NCBI RefSeq assembly: GCF_022809115.1
Contig: NZ_JALGBH010000002.1
Coordinates: 1,243,543-1,307,542 of the forward strand
Reading direction: 5' to 3'
Length of the DNA: 64,000 nucleotides
Source: Pedobacter montanisoli
GTDB taxonomy: Bacteria > Bacteroidota > Bacteroidia > Sphingobacteriales > Sphingobacteriaceae
The translations under genes and the position numbers were made by a program. The notes beneath the pieces are model-generated. The model did no database searches. It saw nothing but the letters and a program-made list of their open reading frames with translations, and was not told the DNA's origin. This document shows positions 6,420 to 15,197 of the stretch, one piece after another; position 1 is the stretch's first letter; every line of letters begins with the position of its first letter.

Positions 6420-9400
6420 TTTACTGAATTTATAAATTTGTTAAACCCTATTCTCACATTATTTAAAAAATTATTTATAGGTGAAGCTGCAGCATATCTA
6501 GTTTGCTTTGCCACAGAAATTTCAGAAAAAAGTTTGAAAACTAAATTAGCCATATTATATGTTCTTTCTGATATCTTTTCTTTAGTAATTGGATCTATTC
6601 CTCCTTTTTTATATTGGCTAATTACTTCTAAAGCATCTTTAGCAAGTTGTATATCTGCTTCTCTAACTTTCATATCAAATAAAGCTCCCGTAACACCAGA
6701 AGCTTTATTTTCAAAATATGCCCTATCGTGCTTAAATGCTGCTAAATCGACCATATCTAATGGTGTCAAACCTAATTCTCCTGGGTCAACATCAGGACCT
6801 GGACCTATAAAGTTTGAACCAAAATACGCCTTTCCGTTATATTTCACTTTTCCTCCATCTCCTAGCCAATCCTTTGTACCCCCTCTTTTGTTTGTATTTT
6901 TTTCTTTATCTTGATCTGGCTCTCTCTCCTTTCCTAGAAAAGCAGCAATCTCATCTGGGTCATTGGAACTCTCATTATCATTTTCATCTTTTACCCACAT
7001 CCCGTCAGGGTCTATATAACGAAGGGGGTTATCCATTGCATAGGTGTATGGTGACCACCGTCTGCCTAATTCCGCAAGCGGATCCACCACATTCCACCTA
7101 CCAATAACCGGATCATAGAACCTAGCGCCGTAATCGTACTGCTCCAGTTCATCCTGCAGTTCCTTACCGTTGTAAAGGTACCGGTTCGTGCCGCCAGACT
7201 GTACTTCTTTTCGTTTGCCAAAGGCATAGTAATCATCACGCTGCAGCATCCGCACAGCATTGTTATAAATATCGAAACTTCCCCTTACATTTCCAAGGTG
7301 GTCCGTAAGGTTATACTGGTAAGTGTAGGTACCACCGCTGTTCAGCGCCCTGCCCTCCTCGGTCTGGATAAAGTCTATTGTTCCGTTAGTGTACTGGATC
7401 CCGTCCACATAATCGGTTGTAGTGGTACTGGTACCCGTAGCTGTTTTCCTCAGCTTCCTACCTGTTGCATCATAGGTGTATGTGATATTGACCGGTCCCG
7501 TTACCGTACTCGGCAGGTTAAGGTAATTATAGCCCAGGGTTACGCCGTTCCTGCCATCGGTGGTCGCGTTGCCGTTGCCATCATACTGGTAGTCTGTACC
7601 GGTCAGCCCCGGTATGTTCTGCAGCTGGCTGCCATTGGTATAGTTATAGGTCTTTGCCCCGGCATTGTCCCTGTTAAGGCTTGTGATGTTGCCCATTAGG
7701 TCGTATTCCAGTACCTCGCTCATTCCTGTGGCCGCTGCTACCGTCAATCTGTTCAGCTTGTCATAGCTATAGGTGAAGCTGTTGCCGCTGCCGTTGGTGT
7801 AGGCCTGGTCTGCGATGTTGCCGTTGTACTGCGGATAGCTGCCGTTGTCGTATTTCAGCTCCATGCTGAACTCGCTGCTATTGCTCTTGGTCAACCAGCC
7901 ACGCTCGTTGTAGCTGTAAGTGGTGCTCTGCCTGCCATCGGCCAGTTTCTTCTCTTTCAGCTGCCCCAGCTCGTTGTACACATATTCTGAAAGGGTAACC
8001 TCGGGCTGGCCGTTGATCTGCTGCCTGGTCCTGAGCTTCCTGCCCATGTGGTCATAGTCATAAGTGGTGGCTATGGTGGTAGTGGCGCTGTAGGCCGTAT
8101 GGGTACGGGTACTGCTGCTCAGGCTGCCGTCAAAGTTGTAGGTGTTATCGGTCCGGTCCCTGCCGCCCAGATGGTTGTCCATGTGCAGCTGGATCACTTC
8201 GCCCTTGTCGCTGTAATAGCTCACGCTCTGGTACATGGCCCCGTTGCCAAGGTCCCTTACCTTGCTGCCTGTCTGCAGGCTTTTGGTCTTTTCACTTGCA
8301 CTGCCATAGGGGCCAAAGGCTACATAGCTGTAGCCGCTGCCGTTCCCGGGAAAGCTGTAATCGTCATAGTAGTTCACCGTTAGCTGGTAGGCATAGCTGC
8401 GGGGATAGGCCATATTGCTGTAGTCGTTGCCGGGCGTGCGGCTCTCCCACAGAGGATAGTCCGGGCTGGTGCCATCGGCTTCTGCATCTACCGCTGCCTG
8501 CAGGTTTATCCTGCTTCCGCTGCTGTTCAGTATCCCTGTCATAATAGTCCTGCCCAAGGCATCATATTTGGTAAACAGCCACTCGGGACTGCTCTTTGCC
8601 CGCTGGTTGCTGTCCTGGCTCAGTACCAGCTGGTCTATCTTATTGTACACCATGTACTCCCAGCCCTTGCCGGGCAGTTTCTTCTCTACCAGCCTTCTCC
8701 TGGCATCGTAACGGTACTGGTAGCAGTAGTTGTCCAGCAGGGCCTGGGTAGGGACATTTGCATCGGCATTGGCTCCCGGTGGCAGCACATAGCTCAGGTT
8801 GCCATAGTCGTCATATACATAATAGGTGCTCAGAATTTCGATCTGGCCGGCCTTGTAGTTGAAGGCCCGCTTGAGCACTACCCTACCTTCCTTGTCCTTG
8901 TATTCTTCGGTGGTCCCGGCCTTGCCGTCGCTGCCCTGCCAGTTCTCATCTTTGCTGATGGTAAGGTACAGCTGGCCGGCACTGTAGTAGCCCGGGCTGA
9001 TCAGGGTGCGGGTATAGCTGGCCGTACCTGCTGTGGCCCTGTAAAGCCTCACCGCATGGCCCGTGGTGCCATAATTGGTATCGCTGTTATTGATGCCGTA
9101 GCTCAGCCTGCCGGTATGCTCGGTGCCGGTATTGCCGGTAGGCTGCCAGCTTGCCCCGGGATAGCCCTGTCTTTCTACCCTGTTCAGAGGGCTGGCCTCG
9201 AATACCGTAATACTGAAGGGGCTGCCGGTGGCCTTGATGCTGCTGCCCGTGGCCTGTCCTGTATAATAGTTCAGCTGGCTGCTGATGCCTGACGGCTTAT
9301 AACTGCCGTCGGTAGCGGTCTGCTCGGCATAGGGCAGGTATTTTTTCACCTCCCTGCCCAGGGCATCATATTCGAATACCTGTACCAGGTCCTTGCCCGT

Positions 9401-9625
9401 GGCACTTCCCTGCCACTGTACCGTCTGCAGGGGACGGCCCAGCCCGTCAAGATACTGGATGGTGCGGTTGGCCTGGCTTACCGGCAGCCCGTTCAGTGAG
9501 CTGATGGTGGTCTTGCCCGGTACCTTCACCACCGTCTCCATTACATGGTTCTGGTTTGTGCTGGGTGTCTGTCCGTAACTTAAACCGCTCAGGATCAGCA
9601 AAAAAATTAAGAGATTGCGTCGCAT
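6416..9625 (-). CDS. RHS-repeat protein with phospholipase A2-like C-terminal tip
   Basis: The 1069-residue protein has a signal peptide (cleavage after SGLSYGQ), a DUF6443-type N-terminal region, many YD/RHS repeats (for example YDYDHMGRKLRT, YTYDATGRKLRK) and the RHS core at about 818-876 ending PLRYIDPDGM. After a charged linker the tip holds GPGP at 941-944 and DLAAFKHDRAY with His966-Asp967, then a further Asp at 991 in READIQLA. That order (Gly-rich calcium loop, HD dyad) matches the phospholipase A2-like pattern, for example parvovirus VP1. A membrane-lipid-hydrolysing toxin is inferred. The coding DNA is GC-rich to about 7015, then AT-rich through the tip. The next gene overlaps by 4 bp. 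Confidence 0.88.
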   Translation of the reverse strand: MRRNLLIFLLILSGLSYGQTPSTNQNHVMETVVKVPGKTTISSLNGLPVSQANRTIQYLDGLGRPLQTVQWQGSATGKDLVQVFEYDALGREVKKYLPYAEQTATDGSYKPSGISSQLNYYTGQATGSSIKATGSPFSITVFEASPLNRVERQGYPGASWQPTGNTGTEHTGRLSYGINNSDTNYGTTGHAVRLYRATAGTASYTRTLISPGYYSAGQLYLTISKDENWQGSDGKAGTTEEYKDKEGRVVLKRAFNYKAGQIEILSTYYVYDDYGNLSYVLPPGANADANVPTQALLDNYCYQYRYDARRRLVEKKLPGKGWEYMVYNKIDQLVLSQDSNQRAKSSPEWLFTKYDALGRTIMTGILNSSGSRINLQAAVDAEADGTSPDYPLWESRTPGNDYSNMAYPRSYAYQLTVNYYDDYSFPGNGSGYSYVAFGPYGSASEKTKSLQTGSKVRDLGNGAMYQSVSYYSDKGEVIQLHMDNHLGGRDRTDNTYNFDGSLSSSTRTHTAYSATTTIATTYDYDHMGRKLRTRQQINGQPEVTLSEYVYNELGQLKEKKLADGRQSTTYSYNERGWLTKSNSSEFSMELKYDNGSYPQYNGNIADQAYTNGSGNSFTYSYDKLNRLTVAAATGMSEVLEYDLMGNITSLNRDNAGAKTYNYTNGSQLQNIPGLTGTDYQYDGNGNATTDGRNGVTLGYNYLNLPSTVTGPVNITYTYDATGRKLRKTATGTSTTTTDYVDGIQYTNGTIDFIQTEEGRALNSGGTYTYQYNLTDHLGNVRGSFDIYNNAVRMLQRDDYYAFGKRKEVQSGGTNRYLYNGKELQDELEQYDYGARFYDPVIGRWNVVDPLAELGRRWSPYTYAMDNPLRYIDPDGMWVKDENDNESSNDPDEIAAFLGKEREPDQDKEKNTNKRGGTKDWLGDGGKVKYNGKAYFGSNFIGPGPDVDPGELGLTPLDMVDLAAFKHDRAYFENKASGVTGALFDMKVREADIQLAKDALEVISQYKKGGIDPITKEKISERTYNMANLVFKLFSEISVAKQTRYAAASPINNFLNNVRIGFNKFINSVK

Positions 9626-9669
9626 CGTTATCGTTTATCTGGTTAATATCTTGTTATTTTTATCTCTGT

Positions 9670-12600
9670 TTATGGAATAAAGGGCATGAACCTGTCTATG
9701 TAAAGATTGAGGTTATGGCTTACTGTTACCCCGTTTACCACGTACACATTGCTGGTTCTTTCATCGTTCTGCACGGTGTGCAAGTAGCTCAGGGTATCGT
9801 TGTCTTCCAGATAGGTGGCCAGCCAGCCTATATTCCCGCTGGGCGAGTTTCTTTTCCATTTTACACCGTATGTAGTGTATTCAAAGGTATAGGTGCCTGT
9901 GGCGATGCTCACCCCTGCTTGTAACTGGGCTTCTGTAAAGGTATAAACTACATTGCCGGTGCCGTCTTTGATCTTTAACTCCCCCACACCGGCCGAGGGC
10001 TGGTTACCGGCATCCAAAACACAGTAATTGTAGTAACTGATGTTGATCATGCTGCTCTCTGGCGGGGTTGTGCCGCCGCCTGAACCGCCATAATTGTAAG
10101 CGTAACTTTTTATAATATGCTTATTGTCATCTAAAACATTAAGCAAACGCAGGTAGAGGTCATATTCAAATCTGGAGGTATAACCATTAGTTTCAGTTAC
10201 TGAGCCCAGATTTCCTCCGGCAAGATAGGTAAATGTTCTGATGGAGGCATCTGCCGGGTATATGACAATATCATCTATGGCATCGCCATCAGAAAGCGTT
10301 AGCGTACCCAAATAAGGTTGCTTTTTAAATATCCATTTTCCGCCGCTACGGTAAAAATAAGAAATCACATAAGAACGGGTATTGGGAATAGCCCAGTTAA
10401 CCGTATAGGTTCCTAAATGGTATTTAGCACCTGTATGGGCATCGCCATTGGTGGCAGTGTTGTCTTCTTCAAAATTCTGGGTAAAGAACTCAGAAACTGA
10501 AGCATTTTTGGCTTCGGCCACAGGATAATTTTTTACCGTGCGTGTAGGGATTACAGAGGCATATCCCCATTGGTAAGAAATCGGGACGCCATTTGTTAAT
10601 TGCTGTGTATTCAATTCTCCTCCTGCACCATAATTATAATTTACCATTTCCTCATATCGGGTATCACTGATCAGGTTGTTATACAATGTTCCTGTTTTTG
10701 TCTCATTGTTCAGTCCTGATATCTCCTCTCCTCTTAATAAGTATTTTTTTGCAGGTTTAAACAATACAGGATCAAATGAAGTAAGATGAGCAGCCACTAA
10801 AACAGAATCTGTTCCTTTATACTTCCATAATTGCTCTTCCAAAGGAACAGACAATATTTTTTTAAGCTTTAACGGAGCACTAACGGCATCAACATAATCT
10901 TCTGCATATTTAAATTTATTTACCGTATGAAGACCATCAGACTGCTGTTTACGGGTAAGCAACAGGTTTCTGGTTATGGGATTATAAATGTGGTTGGTTA
11001 CGCTTACTACTGAATCTGTGGCTGTATATACCACATCTCTTACGGTTTTCAGGTATTTCCAGGTCTGATCATAAATATTAGATCCTGAATCAAATGCGTC
11101 TGTAGGTCCTGTCCAAAAACCTCCGAGTATGGTGGCAGACATGGTTTGGTAAGGTTTAAGCCCCACAAATCTAACGCCATCCAACGATTCTTCATACACA
11201 TAATCTGTTTTCTGCACCGGTGTATAACCTGTACCTAAATCTTTGTATTTGGTTGTGCTAATCTCTTCTATACCCGTATTGTATCCAGAAAATGAGGAAA
11301 AATCATGACGGGTTCTCAATTTTGCACCTGTTGAAAGGTCTTCTTCAAATACCGTTCTGTAAAAAAAGGGAACACTTTCATCAAAGCGACCTGAAATATA
11401 TGAATTGGTTAACAGGTAATTAACCTCATGACCAATGCCATCAAAAATTATTTCTTTATACGCTAATGTAACGTAGTCTGCACCAGAATGCCCACTACCC
11501 GATGAAAATCCATCGCTGTTCACATATTGAAAATTCTTAACCAGTGTTTCTCCATTTAGGGGATGATCTGTTATGCTTTTTACCCTGAGTCCTCCAACAA
11601 CTCCTCCTTCTATTTTTACGCCACTAGATCTAGTCCATGATACATCGGCCTCCATCCGGTCTTCTTTATCATCTACGAATACGCAAAGGGCATAATCTCC
11701 CGCAGGAAGTGTTTTAAGGAATAGTTTTCCGGGATTATCTCCTTCATGACCAATCATGTCTTCATATACCGGATTTGCAAGAGGCAGACCTCCTGACACT
11801 TTGTAGATCTTGAAATCTGCATATTTATTTTTTGCAAGAGAGTCTAGGGAAACTACTTTTACTGTTCTCTTTAAAAAAATATTGATGTCTTGTTCTTGAT
11901 CTAATGAGAAAAACACATAATTTGATCCATAATGCTCCCCATTAAGATAAGCAGGCTGCCATTCTATAAAAGTATTGGCAGATGCGCCTTCTGGCACGTA
12001 ATTATTTCCTTTAAAGGTCTTGTTAAGTTCATACTCAAACGTAGTAGTTCCACCGGTAGGATAAGTAATTTTTTTCAATGCCCCTAATTTTGTACCTTCT
12101 AAATTAGGATCTCTATTTGGACCGGTGGTGGGATAAATAAAATCAGGTAGAAGCACACCACTAAAAACCCCTGTTTTGTAATAACCATAATGGTCAAGCA
12201 TGGCATCGTATTTATTTGGCACTACAGCATCTTCCTCATACTCAAAAAGATGTGTCTTTGAAGAAATTCCAGGAGTTTCTAAAATTCCCGGTGCCGTAAC
12301 TCCGGGTTCTTCAGTTAAGGAAACCAACTTGAGGTATTTTCCGTTAGGGCTGGAAGCACCAAAATATCCCATATTGAAATTCCATTTTTTGATCTGGCCG
12401 CTGTTATCTGCCGCCACAATATTTTTTATTGCCCTGAGATTACCACCTATATGATGCATAAGGTCATCTCTTCGCTGATCTTGTGCATTGAAGTACACTG
12501 CATGTTTATCAGATTTAATTGAAACAAGTCTTTTAGAAGAAATATAAACAGGATAAGTGCCTTTAATAGGCGTAAGCACATCTTGTCCCAGAGGGGTTAA

Positions 12601-13413
12601 GGTTTCTTTCTTTTTAAAAGTTTGGGTAAGTGTACCATTAGTTATCACAGATCCTTCATCTTCATATTGAAATGTGATGCTTTCATTTTCTGAAGGTGTA
12701 CTGATAGAACTTAAATGCCATGAAGATATATGGCTAGGCAGTGTATAGGGCGCATTAGGGTCTCCTTTTGCGCTGGTATATTCTTTTTCGTTAAAACTAT
12801 AGCGGGTACCATCTTCTGTAATGATTAAAAATCCATTCTCAGATCCTGAAATAGAGAGTTTCTGATAAGGGAAACAATAGAAATTACCATTTACCAACAT
12901 GAATTTTCCTGAATATTTACCAAAATTAAACTGAAAAATATCTGGTTCCAGATCATAAAGCATATTGGTTCCTGCTTTTAAAAACTCATAACTATAAGAA
13001 GGACTGTTAATCAAAGCTTGTACAGCTGGATCCTCATAGTTATAACCATAATTAAATGTATTGTCTACAGCGCCATTAACCATACGGGTAATTACACCAC
13101 CAGCCTGTATATTCCAGCCCAAGCCAGCCCAGCCTACAGATTGGGAAGGTTTAAAGCCATCATAACTGTAGCTGAGAGTTATAGGCAGTTTAAGTTCTTT
13201 TCCCTCTAGTACAAATAATGGAATAGATGTACTGACCACTCCCGTTGAAAGGTTAATAGGGGTTTGTCCAAACTTACCCAGACTATTTACAGTAGGCGAG
13301 GGCGGAATTAAATTGGTTTGTACATAATTGGTAGGGTCTTGAGCTTTGAGTTGATTTACTGTAACAATACAGATCATCAAAACAAATAGTTTTTTGATTA
13401 ATTTAAGATTCAT
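9670..13413 (-). CDS. Large RHS/SpvB-like partner protein
   Basis: The 1247-residue secreted protein has a signal peptide (ends NQLKAQ) and an N-terminal region typical of Bacteroidota RHS partners (TPINLSTGVVSTSIPLF, SYDGFKPSQSVGWAGLGWN), resembling SpvB/TcdB-type beta-propeller shells. A few YD-like repeats (FEYDLYLRLLNVLDD) follow near residue 1090, then a GGSGGG linker near residue 1110 and a unique C-terminal segment. It lies 44 bp upstream of the second RHS gene on the same strand and 36 bp downstream of the secretion operon. By analogy with TcB-TcC shells it may form half of a cocoon with the downstream protein. DNA coding for the last 140 residues is GC-rich, unlike the rest. Confidence 0.85.
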   Translation of the reverse strand: MNLKLIKKLFVLMICIVTVNQLKAQDPTNYVQTNLIPPSPTVNSLGKFGQTPINLSTGVVSTSIPLFVLEGKELKLPITLSYSYDGFKPSQSVGWAGLGWNIQAGGVITRMVNGAVDNTFNYGYNYEDPAVQALINSPSYSYEFLKAGTNMLYDLEPDIFQFNFGKYSGKFMLVNGNFYCFPYQKLSISGSENGFLIITEDGTRYSFNEKEYTSAKGDPNAPYTLPSHISSWHLSSISTPSENESITFQYEDEGSVITNGTLTQTFKKKETLTPLGQDVLTPIKGTYPVYISSKRLVSIKSDKHAVYFNAQDQRRDDLMHHIGGNLRAIKNIVAADNSGQIKKWNFNMGYFGASSPNGKYLKLVSLTEEPGVTAPGILETPGISSKTHLFEYEEDAVVPNKYDAMLDHYGYYKTGVFSGVLLPDFIYPTTGPNRDPNLEGTKLGALKKITYPTGGTTTFEYELNKTFKGNNYVPEGASANTFIEWQPAYLNGEHYGSNYVFFSLDQEQDINIFLKRTVKVVSLDSLAKNKYADFKIYKVSGGLPLANPVYEDMIGHEGDNPGKLFLKTLPAGDYALCVFVDDKEDRMEADVSWTRSSGVKIEGGVVGGLRVKSITDHPLNGETLVKNFQYVNSDGFSSGSGHSGADYVTLAYKEIIFDGIGHEVNYLLTNSYISGRFDESVPFFYRTVFEEDLSTGAKLRTRHDFSSFSGYNTGIEEISTTKYKDLGTGYTPVQKTDYVYEESLDGVRFVGLKPYQTMSATILGGFWTGPTDAFDSGSNIYDQTWKYLKTVRDVVYTATDSVVSVTNHIYNPITRNLLLTRKQQSDGLHTVNKFKYAEDYVDAVSAPLKLKKILSVPLEEQLWKYKGTDSVLVAAHLTSFDPVLFKPAKKYLLRGEEISGLNNETKTGTLYNNLISDTRYEEMVNYNYGAGGELNTQQLTNGVPISYQWGYASVIPTRTVKNYPVAEAKNASVSEFFTQNFEEDNTATNGDAHTGAKYHLGTYTVNWAIPNTRSYVISYFYRSGGKWIFKKQPYLGTLTLSDGDAIDDIVIYPADASIRTFTYLAGGNLGSVTETNGYTSRFEYDLYLRLLNVLDDNKHIIKSYAYNYGGSGGGTTPPESSMINISYYNYCVLDAGNQPSAGVGELKIKDGTGNVVYTFTEAQLQAGVSIATGTYTFEYTTYGVKWKRNSPSGNIGWLATYLEDNDTLSYLHTVQNDERTSNVYVVNGVTVSHNLNLYIDRFMPFIP

Positions 13414-13449
13414 TGTGTAAGATTATTCTTGCTATTTTTTGGTTTATTT

Positions 13450-13995
13450 CTATTTATCTAACATTTTCAGGTCCAGTTGTAAGGTTAGATCCTTGTTTTT
13501 AGTTTCTGTAATTCCTGTTTTTGGTTGGTAGATGTATAGTTTGCCTATATGACCTGTCTGGGTGCTTTTGCTTAAGGTATCCAGTAATTTTACCAGATTA
13601 AAATAATTGCCTTTAAAAGTAAATTGCTGTGTACTTATTTCTTTGGCTAATCCGGCAGTATCTGTAAGTTCTGCTGTTTGCGGGGTATAACTGATCTTAA
13701 CATTTTTATTTACAGCCATTCCTGAAACGGCTTGCCACAAACGGTTGTCGCGGTCTTCTTTCTTTACCTGATAAGATTTTACAACTTCTGTATAAAAATG
13801 GTATTTCTTATTTACCTGCAAAAATGCGCTATCTTCGCCCTGCATATCAACCTGCTCTTTTTTAAGCTTATGGTTTAAACGATACGCCGCAATGGTATGC
13901 TTAAAAGAGAAATGATAAGCAATGATAAATGTGACAACTATTGCTGCCCCAAAACCCCAGTTTTTTTGTTGTTCGTTAAGCCTGTTCCACATCAT
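13450..13995 (-). CDS. PilO/GspM-like inner-membrane assembly protein
   Basis: The 181-residue bitopic protein has a short cytoplasmic start (NRLNEQQKNWG), one transmembrane helix (about 14-32), a coiled coil and a small alpha/beta domain (KISTQQFTFKGNYFNLVKLLDTL), the usual layout of PilO/GspM. In type II secretion and type IV pilus machines such proteins pair with PilN/GspL to form the inner-membrane platform. It abuts the GspL-like gene (stop and start adjacent) and is the last gene before the RHS pair. The assignment rests on topology and position; sequence similarity is weak. Confidence 0.65.
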   Translation of the reverse strand: MMWNRLNEQQKNWGFGAAIVVTFIIAYHFSFKHTIAAYRLNHKLKKEQVDMQGEDSAFLQVNKKYHFYTEVVKSYQVKKEDRDNRLWQAVSGMAVNKNVKISYTPQTAELTDTAGLAKEISTQQFTFKGNYFNLVKLLDTLSKSTQTGHIGKLYIYQPKTGITETKNKDLTLQLDLKMLDK

Positions 13996-15186
13996 TTAAT
14001 AGGTAATAAGAAAGTTAAACTGGTATTGTTCTTTTTCCGGGTCTTCCTGGTAACTGGTTAGTCTGGCCGTTTTTACCCATTTTTTTTCTTTAAGTAAGAA
14101 AATCCAGTTATTTACCGCTGTAAGATTGTTCGTTACACCTGTAATTTTAATTTGCGGGGTTTTATCTTGCTTTTCTGTTTCGGTTTTAAAATCGTTAATG
14201 CGTATTTCATTTAAAGTAAGTTGTCTTGGTTTACTTTGTCCTATTTCATTAAGCAACCAGCCATAGTTATAGCCTCCGTTCCAGTTCAGTTCTTTAAGCA
14301 ATTGTTCGTTTTTACCCACATTGTTTTTCAATAAAACAAGCTGATCTGCACTGGCAGTTTGGGCGCCTACCTGCTGTAACAGTTTTTCATTTTGCTGATT
14401 AAAATGCGTAAGGCTGGCAAAACTGATCAGCAGTAAACCAAAAAGTGCCATTAAAAACCATAAAGCACGCTGCTTTAATTTAGTATTGAACTGCTCTTTT
14501 ATAAAAGCGGTATTAACAGAAGCTACATCAGCAATTACCATCTGTAATTTTTGGTGCAACAAAAGTTGGAAAGCTGCCGCATAAGCAACCACACTTTTTT
14601 CTGTAATAGGCTCTTGTCCTAATTTTAACGGAAAACTGTTTCTAGCTTCCTGATCTATTTTATAACCGATAAAATTACGTTTTTCATCTAATTCAAAAGC
14701 ATGCCCATCATAATGCAAACTATTTCCATATAAATTGAGTTGAGGCCATATATGTACTGAATGAATAGCTCCTAAACTAACTGTATAAATCTTGAGGCCA
14801 GCCAATTTCAACTTATCTAATAATTCATCAACCCCTTCTTTTCTAATTATGCTCAGCAAACCAAATGCTTCCTGTTTAAAAAACTGTATATAAAATTGCT
14901 GGGGTGCTATAGCCGGAAAAGCTTGTTGAAATAACTGGACTAAAGGCGCATCATCGGTAAGTTGCATATTCTTATGCAAAAGCCCCTTGCCTGTTAAAAC
15001 CAAAGCTATAGGATATGCTTTGGGTAAAGCAGCAATAACATTTACCAGCGAGCCTTCTAAGGTTTTACATGCCTGAATATGTATTTCATTACCTTTTCTG
15101 TTTAGCAGGCAATAACGGCAACTATAGGTATGATCGCTCTGAATATATAGTTCTACTCCTAATACAGTCTGAAGTCCTTCAACCAT
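13996..15186 (-). CDS. GspL / PilM-PilN-like assembly protein
   Basis: Residues 1-220 look like a cytoplasmic actin-like (ASKHA/PilM) domain lacking strong nucleotide motifs (LGVELYIQS start, YAAAFQLLLH end). One transmembrane helix follows at about 245-262, then a coiled coil and a PilN-type ferredoxin-like domain (RQLTLNEIRINDF, ITGVTNNLTAVNNWIFLLKE). That fusion of PilM-like and PilN-like parts is the GspL architecture. The protein would link the secretion ATPase to the inner membrane. Its neighbours are the secretin upstream and the PilO/GspM-like gene downstream. Confidence 0.7.
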   Translation of the reverse strand: MVEGLQTVLGVELYIQSDHTYSCRYCLLNRKGNEIHIQACKTLEGSLVNVIAALPKAYPIALVLTGKGLLHKNMQLTDDAPLVQLFQQAFPAIAPQQFYIQFFKQEAFGLLSIIRKEGVDELLDKLKLAGLKIYTVSLGAIHSVHIWPQLNLYGNSLHYDGHAFELDEKRNFIGYKIDQEARNSFPLKLGQEPITEKSVVAYAAAFQLLLHQKLQMVIADVASVNTAFIKEQFNTKLKQRALWFLMALFGLLLISFASLTHFNQQNEKLLQQVGAQTASADQLVLLKNNVGKNEQLLKELNWNGGYNYGWLLNEIGQSKPRQLTLNEIRINDFKTETEKQDKTPQIKITGVTNNLTAVNNWIFLLKEKKWVKTARLTSYQEDPEKEQYQFNFLITY

Positions 15187-15197
15187 TATTTTTTATT

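Noticed and set aside
6438..9578. Many open frames on the plus strand opposite the RHS gene, some over 100 codons (for example 7298-7699 and 8048-8383).
   Set aside because: They are mirror frames of GC-rich repeat-coding DNA, with no family match and odd valine/alanine- or cysteine-rich composition.
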